This document shows positions 50,318 to 60,828 of a stretch of 64,000 nucleotides of DNA, one piece after another. Under the pieces are notes generated by a model. That model saw only the letters and a program-made list of their open reading frames with translations, ran no database searches and was not told the origin of the DNA. The stretch comes from Azolla caroliniana (lineage: Eukaryota; Polypodiophyta): contig JBHGNT010000003.1 in assembly GCA_043228905.1 (NCBI GenBank), forward strand, positions 24,490,001-24,554,000, in the 5' to 3' direction. Numbering within the stretch: the stretch's first letter is position 1; the number at the start of each line of letters is the position of its first letter. The position numbers and the translations under genes are program-made.

Positions 50318-50994
50318 ATTTGGTTTCGGTTGACGAAGCTCGGTTCGGAGTTGACTATGAACCTTGTTGGAGTGCAGCCGGTTGGCTCACCCGATATCGT
50401 TCTAGTCGGATTTGAACCCGAGTCGGTTCGGCTTCGGATATATGTATTGTTGAACTTGCTCGAATTGACTCCGGTAACTTGAGGGACAGAACCGACTGGT
50501 CTTCCCGAATGTTGCCGAGTCGGAGTGAGCCCGGTTCGCTTCCGAATATATATGCCGAATACCGATTATTGAAACCGATTATCTGGACCGATTCTGCTTC
50601 AGTTGACTGCAGCGACGAGAGAGATGGATCCAACTGATCCTCCCGAATGTCGATCAGCCAGATGAAGCACGAATTTGGGTTGTTGTCTTGAGACCGATCT
50701 GCACCGAGTGGTTACAATGAGCGGCGAGCAGCGTTTGATGACCTCTTCGGATGCCGTTTAACCGAGTGGAGCACGATCGTGTCAATGTTGTACAAGGGGA
50801 TTTCACCTCGAGCGGTTATGATCACAAGGAACAGAGTACAACTGGCTGGTTTACTCCAAGCGAAGATGATCTAACGCGATGAGATGCAAGCCTCGTTTTT
50901 CTTCTTCTCTCTTCTTCGAATGACACAGGAAACCGAATGCTGTGCAGGCTGAGACGACGGCCGACAGCGGATTGAAGGACCGAATACCGTGCAG

Positions 50995-51006
50995 GCTCTG
51001 ATACCA
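50995..51006 (-). other. primer binding site of deleted copia
   Basis: The minus strand reads TGGTATCAGAGC two bases inside the right LTR, fixing the orientation as minus. Confidence 0.88.
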
Positions 51007-51008
51007 GA

Positions 51009-51099
51009 TGTTGGGGACAAGGGTCGTCAATGCGGAAGATCAGGTAGCATTCGATTAGGGTTTGAGTACCTGCGTATGACAGAATGCAAGATCGTGCAC

Positions 51100-51131
<32 letters not shown>

Positions 51132-51316
51132 GCACAAAAGACTTTCTATTCGATAAAAACAATAATACAACCAACCTTACTAAAAGGTTACAAGGTCACT
51201 ATATATAGTGACCGACTTAGGGCAACTACCCTTTATGCTAATTACACAAATGGCCCAAGCTTGAGCTATACAAAAGGGATAGTGTGAATACGTCCATTAT
51301 ACACTTGTATTCGACA
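51009..51316 (-). repeat. deleted copia 5' LTR (element orientation)
   Basis: Same length as 48994-49301 and identical as far as read, apart from one base in the GA run. The palindrome recurs at 51194-51213. AGAAA follows. Confidence 0.93.
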
Positions 51317-51321
51317 AGAAA
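51317..51321 (+). repeat. target-site duplication, right (deleted copia)
   Basis: AGAAA, matching 48989-48993. Confidence 0.92.
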
Positions 51322-52177
51322 TACTAAAGAAAGACCCAGACGCCCGTTTTATGTGGGTGAAAGCCCTCACTAGCAAGGACCAGGTGATATTTATAGTCGT
51401 GTGTTACTTCCCCCCGAAAGGATCCCGGTATAATATGGCTGGAGAGGCAAGTATAGTTGATGAAGAACGCCGCATGGGCCTTCTCTATAAGAACCTTTAT
51501 CGGATGACATAATCTGATATTCTTCTCAAGGGTAAGTCTTCCTTGTAGGAGATTTCAATGCGAGAACCCAATCCCGACAATGCACAATATTTCAGATGGA
51601 TAGAAACCTCAAAATGGTGAATGTCGACCCTTTAGACTTAGACATAACGCGTACATCAAAGGATCAAGGTGCGAACGCCGCAAGCTTTGGCCATCATCTT
51701 CTTGAACTTGGAAGCCGACACCAGATGATCATATATAATGGCTTAGCCAAGTGGTCGGGCTTGGAAGCGCTCACATGTTCCCCACATGGAGGAGGGGAAA
51801 GCACAATTGATTACCTAATAGGACGCCCTGAAGCTACCCACCTGGTTAACTCCTTCCGGGTGGCCACATGCCCCATTGGTGCAGACCATAGCTTCCTATA
51901 CTTTGAGCTAAAATGCGACACCTCCCATGCCACCAACTCTAGTCAACCAAACCATCACACCATAATACATTTCACGCATGAGCTCGCTGACATCTACTCT
52001 CGACATGTTCAAGCCCATCTCTCCTCTTTTGATTCTTCCTTGCCTTTAGAGAACCTCACTACAGAACTCGCACAGACCCTTCACTCAACAGCAATTAGTA
52101 GCTTCCCATACACGAAACACTTCAATCATAGTAGAATAGGGTCTATGCCACAGAACAAGTGGTATGTCGCGACTTAG
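51322..52177 (+). pseudogene. second-type LINE endonuclease, C-terminal part
   Basis: It continues with KDPDARFMWVKAL and VVCYFPPKGSRYN, then LVGDFNAR (catalytic Asp/Asn, about 51541), then in another frame STIDYLIGR (about 51801) and GADHSFLYF (catalytic Asp-His, about 51880). These are the later motifs of LINE endonucleases. Stops near 51510 and a frameshift near 51560-51596 break it. Confidence 0.8.
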
Positions 52178-52636
52178 TGGTATTATTTCCTCAGTATAGG
52201 CTCGAAAAGAGATGCGCAAGATGACACGTCGTAAAAGATGAGCTTGGGAAGTATCCCAATATTGGGAACTCTACCATATACTCATGAGTAGGGATTGCGC
52301 CCTTGCCTGGAAGAGACTACGAGAACCGCGACCACAAACGCCCATCGAGGATCCCAATATTTGGCACACATATATCAAAAGACTCTACCATGTCCCGAAC
52401 CAACCACCCATCCCAATGCCTTCCACACCCCAACCTAACATGGGGATACTTTTCACGACATCTAGGGTCACGAAGGTCATAAAAAAATTACAACATAGGA
52501 AATCCATGGACCACACAGTATTTCGAGCCGAGCACATCATATATGCTCGAGAGTGCCTAGCCCCCTTTCTCACTCTAATCTTCAACCGCGCCCTCGCCGA
52601 GGGTTTTCCACTACAATGGACCATGAACACATTGGC

Positions 52637-52641
52637 CCCTA
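52637..52641 (+). repeat. target-site duplication, left (solo LTR)
   Basis: CCCTA before the LTR, repeated at 53255-53259. Confidence 0.92.
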
Positions 52642-53254
52642 TGTTGGGATTTCGGTCCCTCCGGATGGGATGTCCGGAGATGAATGACAGCAAGCCCGGT
52701 TGTGGTTACGGAGCCGGATGATGAAGACCCCGGCTACGGAGCCGGATGATGAATACCCCGGCTCCCGAGCCGGATGACGAATGTACCCGGAGAGAGATCC
52801 GGATGCGGGGACATATTTGTGAATATGTTTGCCAAGAGCCCTTGAGGCTATATTTGTAAATAGCCCGAAAGTCATATGTGTATAAATATGACTTAGGGCA
52901 AACAGTTTATGTTGCTGCTCATTTTTCTGTTTTCCACAAAAGAGGGAGCGAAGTGAGAGCAGCCGAGAGAGAGTGAGAGAGAAAGAGGAAGGAAGAGGTC
53001 GACGCCTCTGTGTAATACCGCCGCCTGTGGCGAGGACAGCGAGCTCAAGGTCGTCGCCTTGCAGCTCGCCATTGTACATTCCCGAGTATAGTGATAGTTG
53101 GAGTCTTGCACTCCCGTGGTTTTTCCCATTTAGGGTTTTCCACGTAAAACATCCAGTGTACCCTTCTCTCTATTGTTTTCGTGCATTGTTGTATTTCCCG
53201 TTTTCTAAGTGTTGATCCTATTCCTCGGTTGTGGCCGAGCACTGTTTTACAACA
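52642..53254 (+). repeat. solo LTR of the Copia-A/B family
   Basis: The 613-base LTR starts TGTTGGGATTTCGG and ends TTTACAACA, flanked by CCCTA on both sides with no internal sequence. It is clearly homologous to the Copia-B LTRs (same TATAAATA box at 52881-52888, same GA-rich and CGCCGCCTGTGGCGAGGACA segments). The remnant is what LTR-LTR recombination leaves. Confidence 0.93.
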
Positions 53255-53259
53255 CCCTA
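53255..53259 (+). repeat. target-site duplication, right (solo LTR)
   Basis: CCCTA, identical to 52637-52641; the LINE frame resumes here. Confidence 0.92.
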
Positions 53260-54588
53260 TACGTAAAGGAGGGGACCCAATGGACCCAAATACATATAGG
53301 GCCATTATGATAGGTCATACGCTCGTTAAACTATATGGTGCGGTAATGGAAGCGGAGCTTAGCGATTATATGGAAACATTGAGTCTTCGAGCACCTGAGC
53401 AGGCTAGCTTTAGACGGGCCTTCTCCATTATTGACCATATCTTCACACTTAGGTGCTTAGTTGACCAGACAAAGGCTCATAAGAAGAAACTATATTGTTG
53501 CTTTGTGGACTTCCGCAAAGCCTTTGACACAGTTCCTAGGGAGAAGTTGTTTCATAGACTTAAGAGCTTGGAGATACCAAATGACATGATGTGGGCCATT
53601 TATGCCCTATATGAGCAAGTCTCTGGGTATGTAAGATGCCGAGGTGGCTTATCTGATTGTTTCACTAGCACCATTGGTGTAAAACAGGGTTGCCCCCTAT
53701 CACCGACTCTTTTTGGCATCTACATTGATGTGATCACTGATTTTATTGCTCGTAAGGGAGGCAAGGGAGTAGCTATTTGGGGATATGCAAGTTAGTCTCT
53801 TACTCTACACAGACGACATTGTCTTGCTCTCGGAGTCTGAACACGACCTACAAAAGCATCTTAATGCCCTAGTTGACTTTTGTACACAACGAGGACTGGT
53901 AGTGAATCTAGCGAACACTAAAGTCCTTATCTTTCATACATCGTCCCGAGTTAGGAGTAAATGTCACCTAATCCTCTCTCATAAACTAGTTGAGGTAGTT
54001 GGATCATATGTATACTTGGGAGTCATTTTTAGTGCTCTCTCAAGTAAATTCTCGATGACCCAGGCAGCCAAAGATAGGCTAACGAGAGGGTATGCATCCC
54101 TCTCACTCTTAGAGAGACAATGCCATCAGGCATACTTTCAAGAGCCACAGACTAAGGGATGGCTCTTCGACTCATTTGTGACCCCTTCCCTCATTAATGC
54201 ATCAGTAGTATGGGCTCTAGGTCTACCATCTTTCATGTGGACGCAATTAGAGAGACCTTTGGTGACGATGTATCACGTCAACTCCGAAGCAAATTGACAA
54301 TACCACTTGACATTATTAGAGCAGAGTTCAGTTTGCCCCCGATATTAGTAGAAGCATTGTTTCAAGTGGTAGTTTTTATTCATCGGATACATAGCCAACC
54401 ACAAGATAGGATATCCCGTCGAGCCTTTGAGGCATCTTGATCCCTACATGTGTCTGGAGACACTAGCTCTTGGTATAGCATTGTGGTGGGTTGGTTACTT
54501 GCAAACAGCATATACATTAATAACCTACCCCCTCTTAAGTACAACCATGGGACTGACTAAACTTTAATCTCATGAAGACTGTAATAAA

Positions 54589-55371
54589 GTGATACGCCAA
54601 GAAATATGGCAAATTTACACTCAATATAAATGGATCACCCCACGAGAGCCACTCCCATCTAAAATGTTGTACTATAAGGAACACTTCTTGCACTTCTCTC
54701 AGTTAGGTTTTATTACACGACCAAGATATCTAGATACATTCTTATCAAATGCACTAAGGGTTGCCATTGGACAACTTAGGATATCATCTCACCAACTTGA
54801 GATTGAGAATGGTCGGGCTAATAGAGTCCCTAGGGAGGAAAGGCTATGTAGGTTGTGCCACATAGAGATAGAGGATGAGTATCATTTCACATGCAAGTGC
54901 CCAACTTATGCCGAGATACGAGTGGAATACCAAGACATATTAGGACCCTCTCCCACCCTCTCCAAACTATTAGATACCCCGGATGTAAAGAGACTAGGTA
55001 GGTATATCTTAGAGCTAAAACAACATAGGGAGAATCAATTACAAAGTGTTAACCATAACCCTTTTACTATTCATCAACTTGTAACTAGTGTAATTTTTCA
55101 GGAACAAGGGGAGACGATGAATGTGGATACACTTACGCCGGTCGGCCTCTCTCTTGAGGAAGTCGAAACGCAAAGAACAACCAAATGCCCTCGGATGTTG
55201 GGCTTCAAAACAAGTCGACACGGAGTAGAAAGTATTAAGAAGATAAGGGAACGTGAGCTACGTCGACTAGAAGATATGGTTGGGGTACCTTTTACATTGG
55301 GGCCATGGGCCACATCCACATCGAAACCCTTTGAACTCCTGCTTCTCTTCGAGAGACTTGGATGGAAATGA
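54589..55371 (+). pseudogene. second-type LINE C-terminal Cys/His region
   Basis: A 260-codon frame contains IYTQYKWITPREPLPSKM, ALRVAIGQLRISSHQLEIEN, and the Cys/His cluster REERLCRLCHIEIEDEYHF followed by TCKCPTYAEIR (about 54836-54920). This tail is distinct from zf-RVT. It ends with LLLLFERLGWK at 55371, followed by T-rich sequence that may be the LINE 3' UTR. Confidence 0.75.
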
Positions 55372-55574
55372 AATTAGGCCTAGTATAACAGCATTTTCAT
55401 TGTAGAACATGTTTGTTATTTTATTTTACTAGAACTATTTAGCTTAAAACTCTATTTTTATTTTATATTTTACTTTCGATGAATGGGTAAATATCCCATT
55501 TTTTGTTGTAAACCAAATTTTGTCTCATGGGCTAATTTTGGCCTTAGAAGACGTTAATATATCTTTCGTTCTTT

Positions 55575-56275
55575 CTCATGCATAGGAAGTTTGGTTGAAA
55601 GTGATGAAAATACTAATGAAGAGCATGTTGGAAGGCTCCATATCTTTGGGATTTGCACATAATGGTGGAGATTGGAGAAGAAAGCATGAATATCAAGAAA
55701 CCTAGGTAGGCTAAAGGTGTTTTGTGTGCAAAGAAATAAATGCATTGTACAACCAGCTAGGTATTTACAAATTTGGTGTTCGAATAGGATGAGTGACATC
55801 TGCCCCACCATAGCGTCTATCACGTTATGGAACATTTGGAAATCTAGATGCAAAACAAGTCTCACGGGAGAAGAAAGTCGACCAAAGGAGACAATCATTA
55901 CTCTATGGTATGATCCGATTATGAATATACGAGCTCAATATGAAGAGTTGGAAGGATCTTCAGACACAGTGGAAATTGCAAGACTTTCCTTTCAAAAATC
56001 ATGGTCAGATTCGCCATTAGTGGATTATGTAGATGTCATGCCAAAGTGGTGTTTCACCACGCCAAAATGGTTATTTCCACTTTGGCAACCCAACCAGGAA
56101 GGTACATGGTATTTTTCTAAAATTTTACATGTTGTAGGATGATAATCACATATTGGGGTAACGTGGTTGAATGTCTATGATTACATTTCTATTGTACATA
56201 CCGGAGTGTAAAGACACTCTACCTAACTAATGGGAAGTATCTTTTTATAAATAAATAAAAGCATTCTTTTTATCT
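55575..56275 (+). pseudogene. L1-type LINE, 3' end (distal part of interrupted copy)
   Basis: It resumes with EVWLKVMKILMKSMLEG, then ASITLWNIWKSRCKTSLTG and NIRAQYEELEG, matching the C terminus of the minus-strand LINE at 633-1388 (LWILWKQRCRRVF, KSQYDGLKG). It ends with CTAATGGGAAGTATC and an AAATAAATAAAAG tail at about 56270. It is the continuation of the LINE that stops near 48535. Confidence 0.75.
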
Positions 56276-56954
56276 CTATTTACAATATATATTCCATGTG
56301 ATACTTGACCCTACTTATTTCCATAGCATTTTGGGTATAGTATTAAGAATTCCTTTATTGGAGAAAAAAAAATCATCTAAATATATGAGGTTCATATTTT
56401 ACTTTTTGTTTTCTAGTAGATTGAGACTTTAAAATATCCTAGTTCCTAATTCTCTTAAAAGCAAACGGACAAAAGATTTAATCGAAGTTTAAGAAAGATT
56501 TCACATACACTCCCTTCTTGAAACATACCTAATTAAATGAATTCAGAAAAACTAATAAGAAGAGACAAGCTCAAGTAGGGTAATCAACAAAATAATACAT
56601 GTTGGGTTGAGTGGCTGATATGGGTATATGACCCAAAAAAGCAACAACATTGGGATGATTGTAAAGGCACTGCTAGTGATGGTATTTTTGTGTATGTGAT
56701 GCAAATTAGAGAAAGAGGTGAACATGTGAAATAGGTGAGTGAATAAAGGTGTTATTATGTTAAGACAACAATTTAGATGGGAGATAACTCATTATACATA
56801 TGTTGAGAGAGAGAGGGAGAGGGAGAGGGAGGGAGGGAGAGAGAGAGAGAGCTTTAGTCTCCCCATCATATAAGATTGTGTTTAGTTGTTGAGGTTTGTG
56901 GTACAATTGAAGTATGAGAAGTGGAACTTGTTGGATACCACAACAGCAATATAG

Positions 56955-57060
56955 TTTGAAAGAAAGGTGTACAATTTTCACAAATGAGCTCTTCAGGCAC
57001 CTTGTCCTCGGAGGAGACCCCTTTATGTCACATATTCTTATAGCAAGTTAGAGCATTTAC
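56955..57060 (+). repeat. dispersed repeat, copy 1
   Basis: Shares GAAAGAAAGGTGTACAATTT and GCACCTTGTCCTCGGAGGAG with the copies near 58.1, 62.1 and 63.8 kb. Confidence 0.55.
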
Positions 57061-57409
57061 CAAACCATAAGATCATTGGTATTGTTGTTGGAATCATATG
57101 AATTTATTTATTTTCATGTTCTTTTAATACATACACATTATATTTGTGAAGAGAGAGAGTGATTAGATTTTTTTAGCATCCACGAGGAGGCCCATTTTTA
57201 GAGAGAGAGATTCTATTATTTTATGGTAGAAAAAGGAGATTCTATTATTGTCCTTGAAGGTCAAGATGACTTATAGGGCCAAAATTGAAACATTTTCATG
57301 CATAGTATGAACCATACGTACCATAAGTGCATTCGCATTTGCGAATGTTTCAATCATTCGCATAAGAAAAAAACAAAAAAAAAACACAAGAATGTTTGAA
57401 TAACATTCG

Positions 57410-57439
57410 CATTCGTTTTCCAACGTAGGAAAACGAATG
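57410..57439. repeat. perfect 12-bp inverted repeat (hairpin)
   Basis: CATTCGTTTTCC and its exact reverse complement are separated by six bases (AACGTA). A second hairpin, CATTCGCA-TT-TGCGAATG, lies at 57330-57347. Both share the CATTCG word. Possibly the core of a small MITE; no element ends were found. Confidence 0.6.
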
Positions 57440-58029
57440 TTATGCTAGACGAACATGAATTTTACATACTGTGTAAATTTCATGTAATATGTGTGGAGTT
57501 GGGTACCAACCCATGATGTTCAAGAATTTTATTGATGAGCATTGCAATTGAGAGTGCGCAATGTTACCATGCATACATATATAGATTGGACTACATTAAC
57601 GATATGTGGAAAGCAAAAACGAATATGGTTGAAATGTTTCTACAGAGGGAGAGATGTGGCCAATAATAATGTCTCTTAACCTCTGCTTGCCAATGAGATT
57701 TATGAAGAGACTTCAAGTAAACCATTTTTCTCCTCTACTAAAAACTAAACAAAGTGAAACGAAGCGATTGAACTATATGAACTCTACCTACTAATATAAA
57801 TTAGTAGGTAAGCTTTATAGAAGTTAATCAAAGCAATATTTGCCCATGAAATAGGGTCAATAAAACTAAGTGCAGTCAATTTACAAATGTATTAAGAGAG
57901 AGGAAAGATAGAGAGGGCAATTGAAAAAAAGGTAATATAATACGAGGTCAAAATATAGACGGGAGGTTGAGAATGAATGCATTGCAACATATCTAGGATA
58001 TATTGGGGGAGATAGAGACGAAATATCGT

Positions 58030-58150
58030 AGGTTGAATGGAAAATTAATTTGGCAATGTTCGTTACTAAGCTGTGTGAGGCACCTTGTCCTTGACAAAGT
58101 TTCTTTTATGTTGGCTAGCTTAACAAGTACCTTAGAGGCTGGTTTACCTC
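58030..58150 (+). repeat. dispersed repeat, copy 2
   Basis: TTGAATGGAAAATTAATTTG and AGGCACCTTGTCCTTGACAA align with the other copies. It lies about 430 bases upstream of the STIG1-like start codon. Confidence 0.6.
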
Positions 58151-58572
58151 ACCTTGTATCCTCACTGGTATTGAAGACACGTGTTTTTTATATTGTCATG
58201 TTGTTTTAATATATACCTTGCTTTTACAGGAATAAAAAGAGCCAAAATAAGTGAAAATAAAAGTGAGAAAGAGTGAGATGTAGTGCAAACGATATAAATA
58301 AAAGAGGAGAAGAAAAGAAAATGAATTTTGAAAAAGGGTAGTGAAAAACAAATAACCACATTTATATCATACATGTAATGCCAAAGAAGCAAGGAGATCA
58401 TGTGCATGTGTGGTGATGAACAATGTGACTACGAACAATGTGGCTACATATACAGATGGCTACATAGACAAACATAATGTGAAGCGAATGTAGGTTCTTC
58501 ACAATCACACCGTGCTACACCTTTCAATCTTCTCTTAGCTTCCTCCATCTTGTTCTTGAATCCAAGCTCATC

Positions 58573-59283
58573 ATGATCCAATGTATATCAAATTCGTTCC
58601 TATGCTCTATCTCATGCATATTGTTTCTACTCCTTTGCTCAAATAATCAAATTCATTGTATTCTTGCTCATGATGTCCCACCTAGGAGTGTTGTTACCAA
58701 TATTAAGCTCAACATAAATAGGTACACAAATACTCACTTAAATAATATCTTGGATGTTCAAGAAGTGGACAATAACAATAAAGATTTGATTAGTACATTG
58801 CCAAAGAGTAGTTTTATTTCTGATGGCAATGTACAATTGAAGCAAGAAGTAGGAGACATTTACTCATTAGATGATGGATCAAAACCAAATGATGTTGTTG
58901 ATGCTTATATTGATGAGAACCATAATGCATTGTTGAGTGATGGAGTTAATGATGAAGAGGAAGAATATCATGATTTATCATCAATGGTTAATAGAAAGAT
59001 GGGGCTCCATAACAATGGTGGGAGATCCAAATTTTGTACATTTAAGCCGAGCATTTGCAAAGACACACATTCAACAACGGATACATGTTGTCAAGGCCAA
59101 TGTGTGTCTATAATCAATGATATCAACAATTGTGGGGAATGTGGGAAGAAGTGTGGTTTCATGGAGTCTTGTTGTAATGGCCAATGTGTGGACCTCTCTA
59201 CCAATTCTTCTCATTGTGGGAAGTGCAACAACTCATGTCCTTCCTCTGCACCATGTGAATTCGGAATGTGTGGCTACTACTAA
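58573..59283 (+). CDS. STIG1-like secreted cysteine-rich protein
   Basis: Single exon, 236 residues. It starts with a hydrophobic signal peptide (residues 1 to about 32, with a FLLLCSN core), so the product should be secreted. Residues 40-150 are an unusually long Asn/Asp/Glu-rich region (including VNDEEEEYHD). The C-terminal domain (155-233) has 16 cysteines with two repeats of CC-x-GQCV ... CG-x-C (CCQGQCVSI and CCNGQCVDL) and ends CEFGMCGYY, the signature of the Stig1 family. Family members are extracellular proteins first found in stigma and act in pollen-tube growth and cell-wall signalling; the role here is unknown. The start is the first ATG of the frame, and no intron is needed. Dispersed repeats flank the gene on both sides. 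Confidence 0.88.
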   Translation: MIQCISNSFLCSISCILFLLLCSNNQIHCILAHDVPPRSVVTNIKLNINRYTNTHLNNILDVQEVDNNNKDLISTLPKSSFISDGNVQLKQEVGDIYSLDDGSKPNDVVDAYIDENHNALLSDGVNDEEEEYHDLSSMVNRKMGLHNNGGRSKFCTFKPSICKDTHSTTDTCCQGQCVSIINDINNCGECGKKCGFMESCCNGQCVDLSTNSSHCGKCNNSCPSSAPCEFGMCGYY

Positions 59284-59430
59284 CTTTTCTCTTGCTTCTC
59301 TTTCTGATAAATGTTACAAAACCCATGTTCATGGCCCTAGTGCATTTATAGCCCCATTCACAAGCATTTGAATCTCTCAAACTTTGGGTTGTGTGGTTAC
59401 TACTAACTTTTCCATCACCTCTTTTGTCCG
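59268..59430 (+). repeat. partial duplication of the STIG1-like gene 3' end
   Basis: TGTGTGGCTACTACTAACTTTTC (59268-59290, the last codons and stop) recurs as TGTGTGGTTACTACTAACTTTTC at about 59389-59411, followed by similar but diverging sequence (CACCTCTTTTGTCCGA against GCTTCTCTTTCTGA). The second copy lacks the rest of the gene. Confidence 0.7.
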
Positions 59431-60782
59431 ACCAATCACAACTCGCCCTAGTGAACCCATGTCCACATCATTTTATTCTCGATCTCTGACATGTTTGTTT
59501 GTCGACTTCAAAGTGTCAACTCCAACTTCCCTTTATTTGCAAGAAAGCTCATGTTTGTCACCTTGAATGTCAACTAGGCTAGCCTTCCAAATCTATTAGA
59601 GAACTTTTTTTTTATATGATCAAGGTTAGACATCTTGGGCACCTTCTACGTTCATGTGTGTTGAAGCCTTAAAGGTTTCCCACCTATCATATTTGTTGAA
59701 GTCACATAGATCACTACTTTTCATGCATAGACATTAGTGTTGTACCGCCAACATTAATAGGTTGCATTTTTCGATTTATCAGCTTTTTTGGTGATCTACT
59801 ATGGTTCACACATCAACACCTATAACCTTCCTTGGTATTCACAACCTATCAACTCTTTTGAATGGACACATTTTCACAACAAATTCTCATATATATTATT
59901 CTACATACTCTCTCATGACACTCTCTACATGGAGTAATATTACATCATTGTATTTGTATCTATATGGTAATGCACTTCGTATGGTTGATCTCCACCAATA
60001 TCTCAGCCATTCACATGACCATGCATTCTTAAATTAGTCTTACTACTCAATCCAATAAACCTATTGGGCAAGGAATAAATGTATGACCAATATTTCCCAC
60101 CTTGTACATTCAACAAGAAGAAAGTGATCTCAATGTCACAATGTAAACATTTTGTGAGTAATAAATTGCAAGTTGAATGTTCACAAGTTAAAAAACTATT
60201 GCTTAGTAGCTTCTTATTGATTCCTGCAGTCTTATTGATTAAATTTTTTAAATCTGTCACATTAATTTAAGATGAACTATGAAGTTAGTTTTAAAGTATT
60301 GATTACATTCATATGCATTTCCTCTAATGTTAATTCTCATGCACAATCTGATTGGCATAATAGATTAAGTTCCTCATTTGGAATGTATTTTAGCTTCATT
60401 CCGGGTAAACCCCTCTGCCATAAGGTTGGTTGGTCTAATCATTATAGGGACATTGATGTGACTATGCATAGAATCTAGTGTTCTAGTAATTAGATAGGTC
60501 CACTAAGTTTTAAACAATCTTTTTCTACACATCAAGCTCAAGTAATAGAATAAAATCATTGAATTCTTAATCATTCCTGAAATCTGGTGTGTGGTTTTAG
60601 AACTTTTTGTACAACATTGATGTCTCATGATGTGGAAATGTTTAGGACCAGCTTTTTGGTGAACTGGCTTTTTTTTTCCTCGATGTCTTTACAAAATGCC
60701 CTCTCCCATCACCATGTTCATTGCATGCATAAATTGTGAACATCACTTTTTTTAACGATCAAAATTTAATGCTCTCATGGTC

Positions 60783-60828
<46 letters not shown>

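Larger units (their letters stand above)
48994..51316 (-). mobile_element. internally deleted Ty1/copia element (gag plus RNase H tail)
   Basis: A 2323-base element on the minus strand with two 308-base LTRs that look virtually identical, a perfect AGAAA target duplication, an initiator-tRNA primer binding site beside the right LTR, and a polypurine tract beside the left one. Between them lies only a gag frame (50317-49748) followed at once by the last part of copia RNase H (49749-49495). Protease, integrase and RT are absent, so a central deletion of roughly 3 kb relative to a normal copia is inferred. The near-identity of the LTRs makes it one of the youngest insertions in the window. Confidence 0.92.
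52284..54440 (+). pseudogene. second-type LINE reverse transcriptase, split by solo LTR
   Basis: The first part (52284-52641) has the pre-RT region FTTSRVTKVIKKLQHRKSMD and FLTLIFNRALAEGFPLQW. After the solo LTR and CCCTA duplication, the frame resumes with KGGDPMDPNTYRAIMIGHT, PEQASFRRAFSIIDHIFTL, CCFVDFRKAFDTVP (motif A), GVKQGCPLSPTLFGIYID and LLYTDDIVLLSE (motif C, about 53794), then LVVNLANTKVLIF. Frameshifts occur near 53790 and 54230. Confidence 0.85.
48545..55560 (+). mobile_element. second-type LINE, nearly full length, twice interrupted
   Basis: It carries an apurinic-type endonuclease, RT with a YTDD box, and a C-terminal Cys/His tail, in that order. It begins in the C-terminal end of a preceding frame (LDEDLTKMQIEHRKT, about 48568-48612) that resembles the region before the endonuclease in such LINEs. 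It sits inside an L1-type LINE: zinc-finger sequence of the host LINE lies left of about 48535 and its continuation right of about 55575. TCTCAT occurs at both junctions and may mark the target site. Without its two copia insertions it is about 4.1 kb. The absence of a zf-RVT domain and the different C-terminal tail separate it from the L1-type copies here. Confidence 0.8.
56276..58572. other. AT-rich spacer with repeats and hairpins
   Basis: No gene seen. It holds a GA/GGGA microsatellite (about 56808-56850), two copies of a dispersed repeat (about 56955-57060 and 58030-58150), and two hairpin-forming inverted repeats (57330-57347 and 57410-57439). The last 100-150 bases are probably the promoter and leader of the STIG1-like gene, but no clear TATA box was fixed. 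Confidence 0.5.

Noticed and set aside
48994-51316. Gag-only TR-GAG element
   Set aside because: A frame with YSDSQGAVAL and KHIDVRYHF downstream of gag shows retained RNase H sequence, so it is an internal deletion of a copia rather than a gag-only design.
58573-59283. Metallothionein or defensin identity for the Cys-rich protein
   Set aside because: The duplicated CC-x-GQCV ... CG-x-C pattern and the CEFGMCGYY end fit Stig1; defensin and metallothionein spacings do not match.
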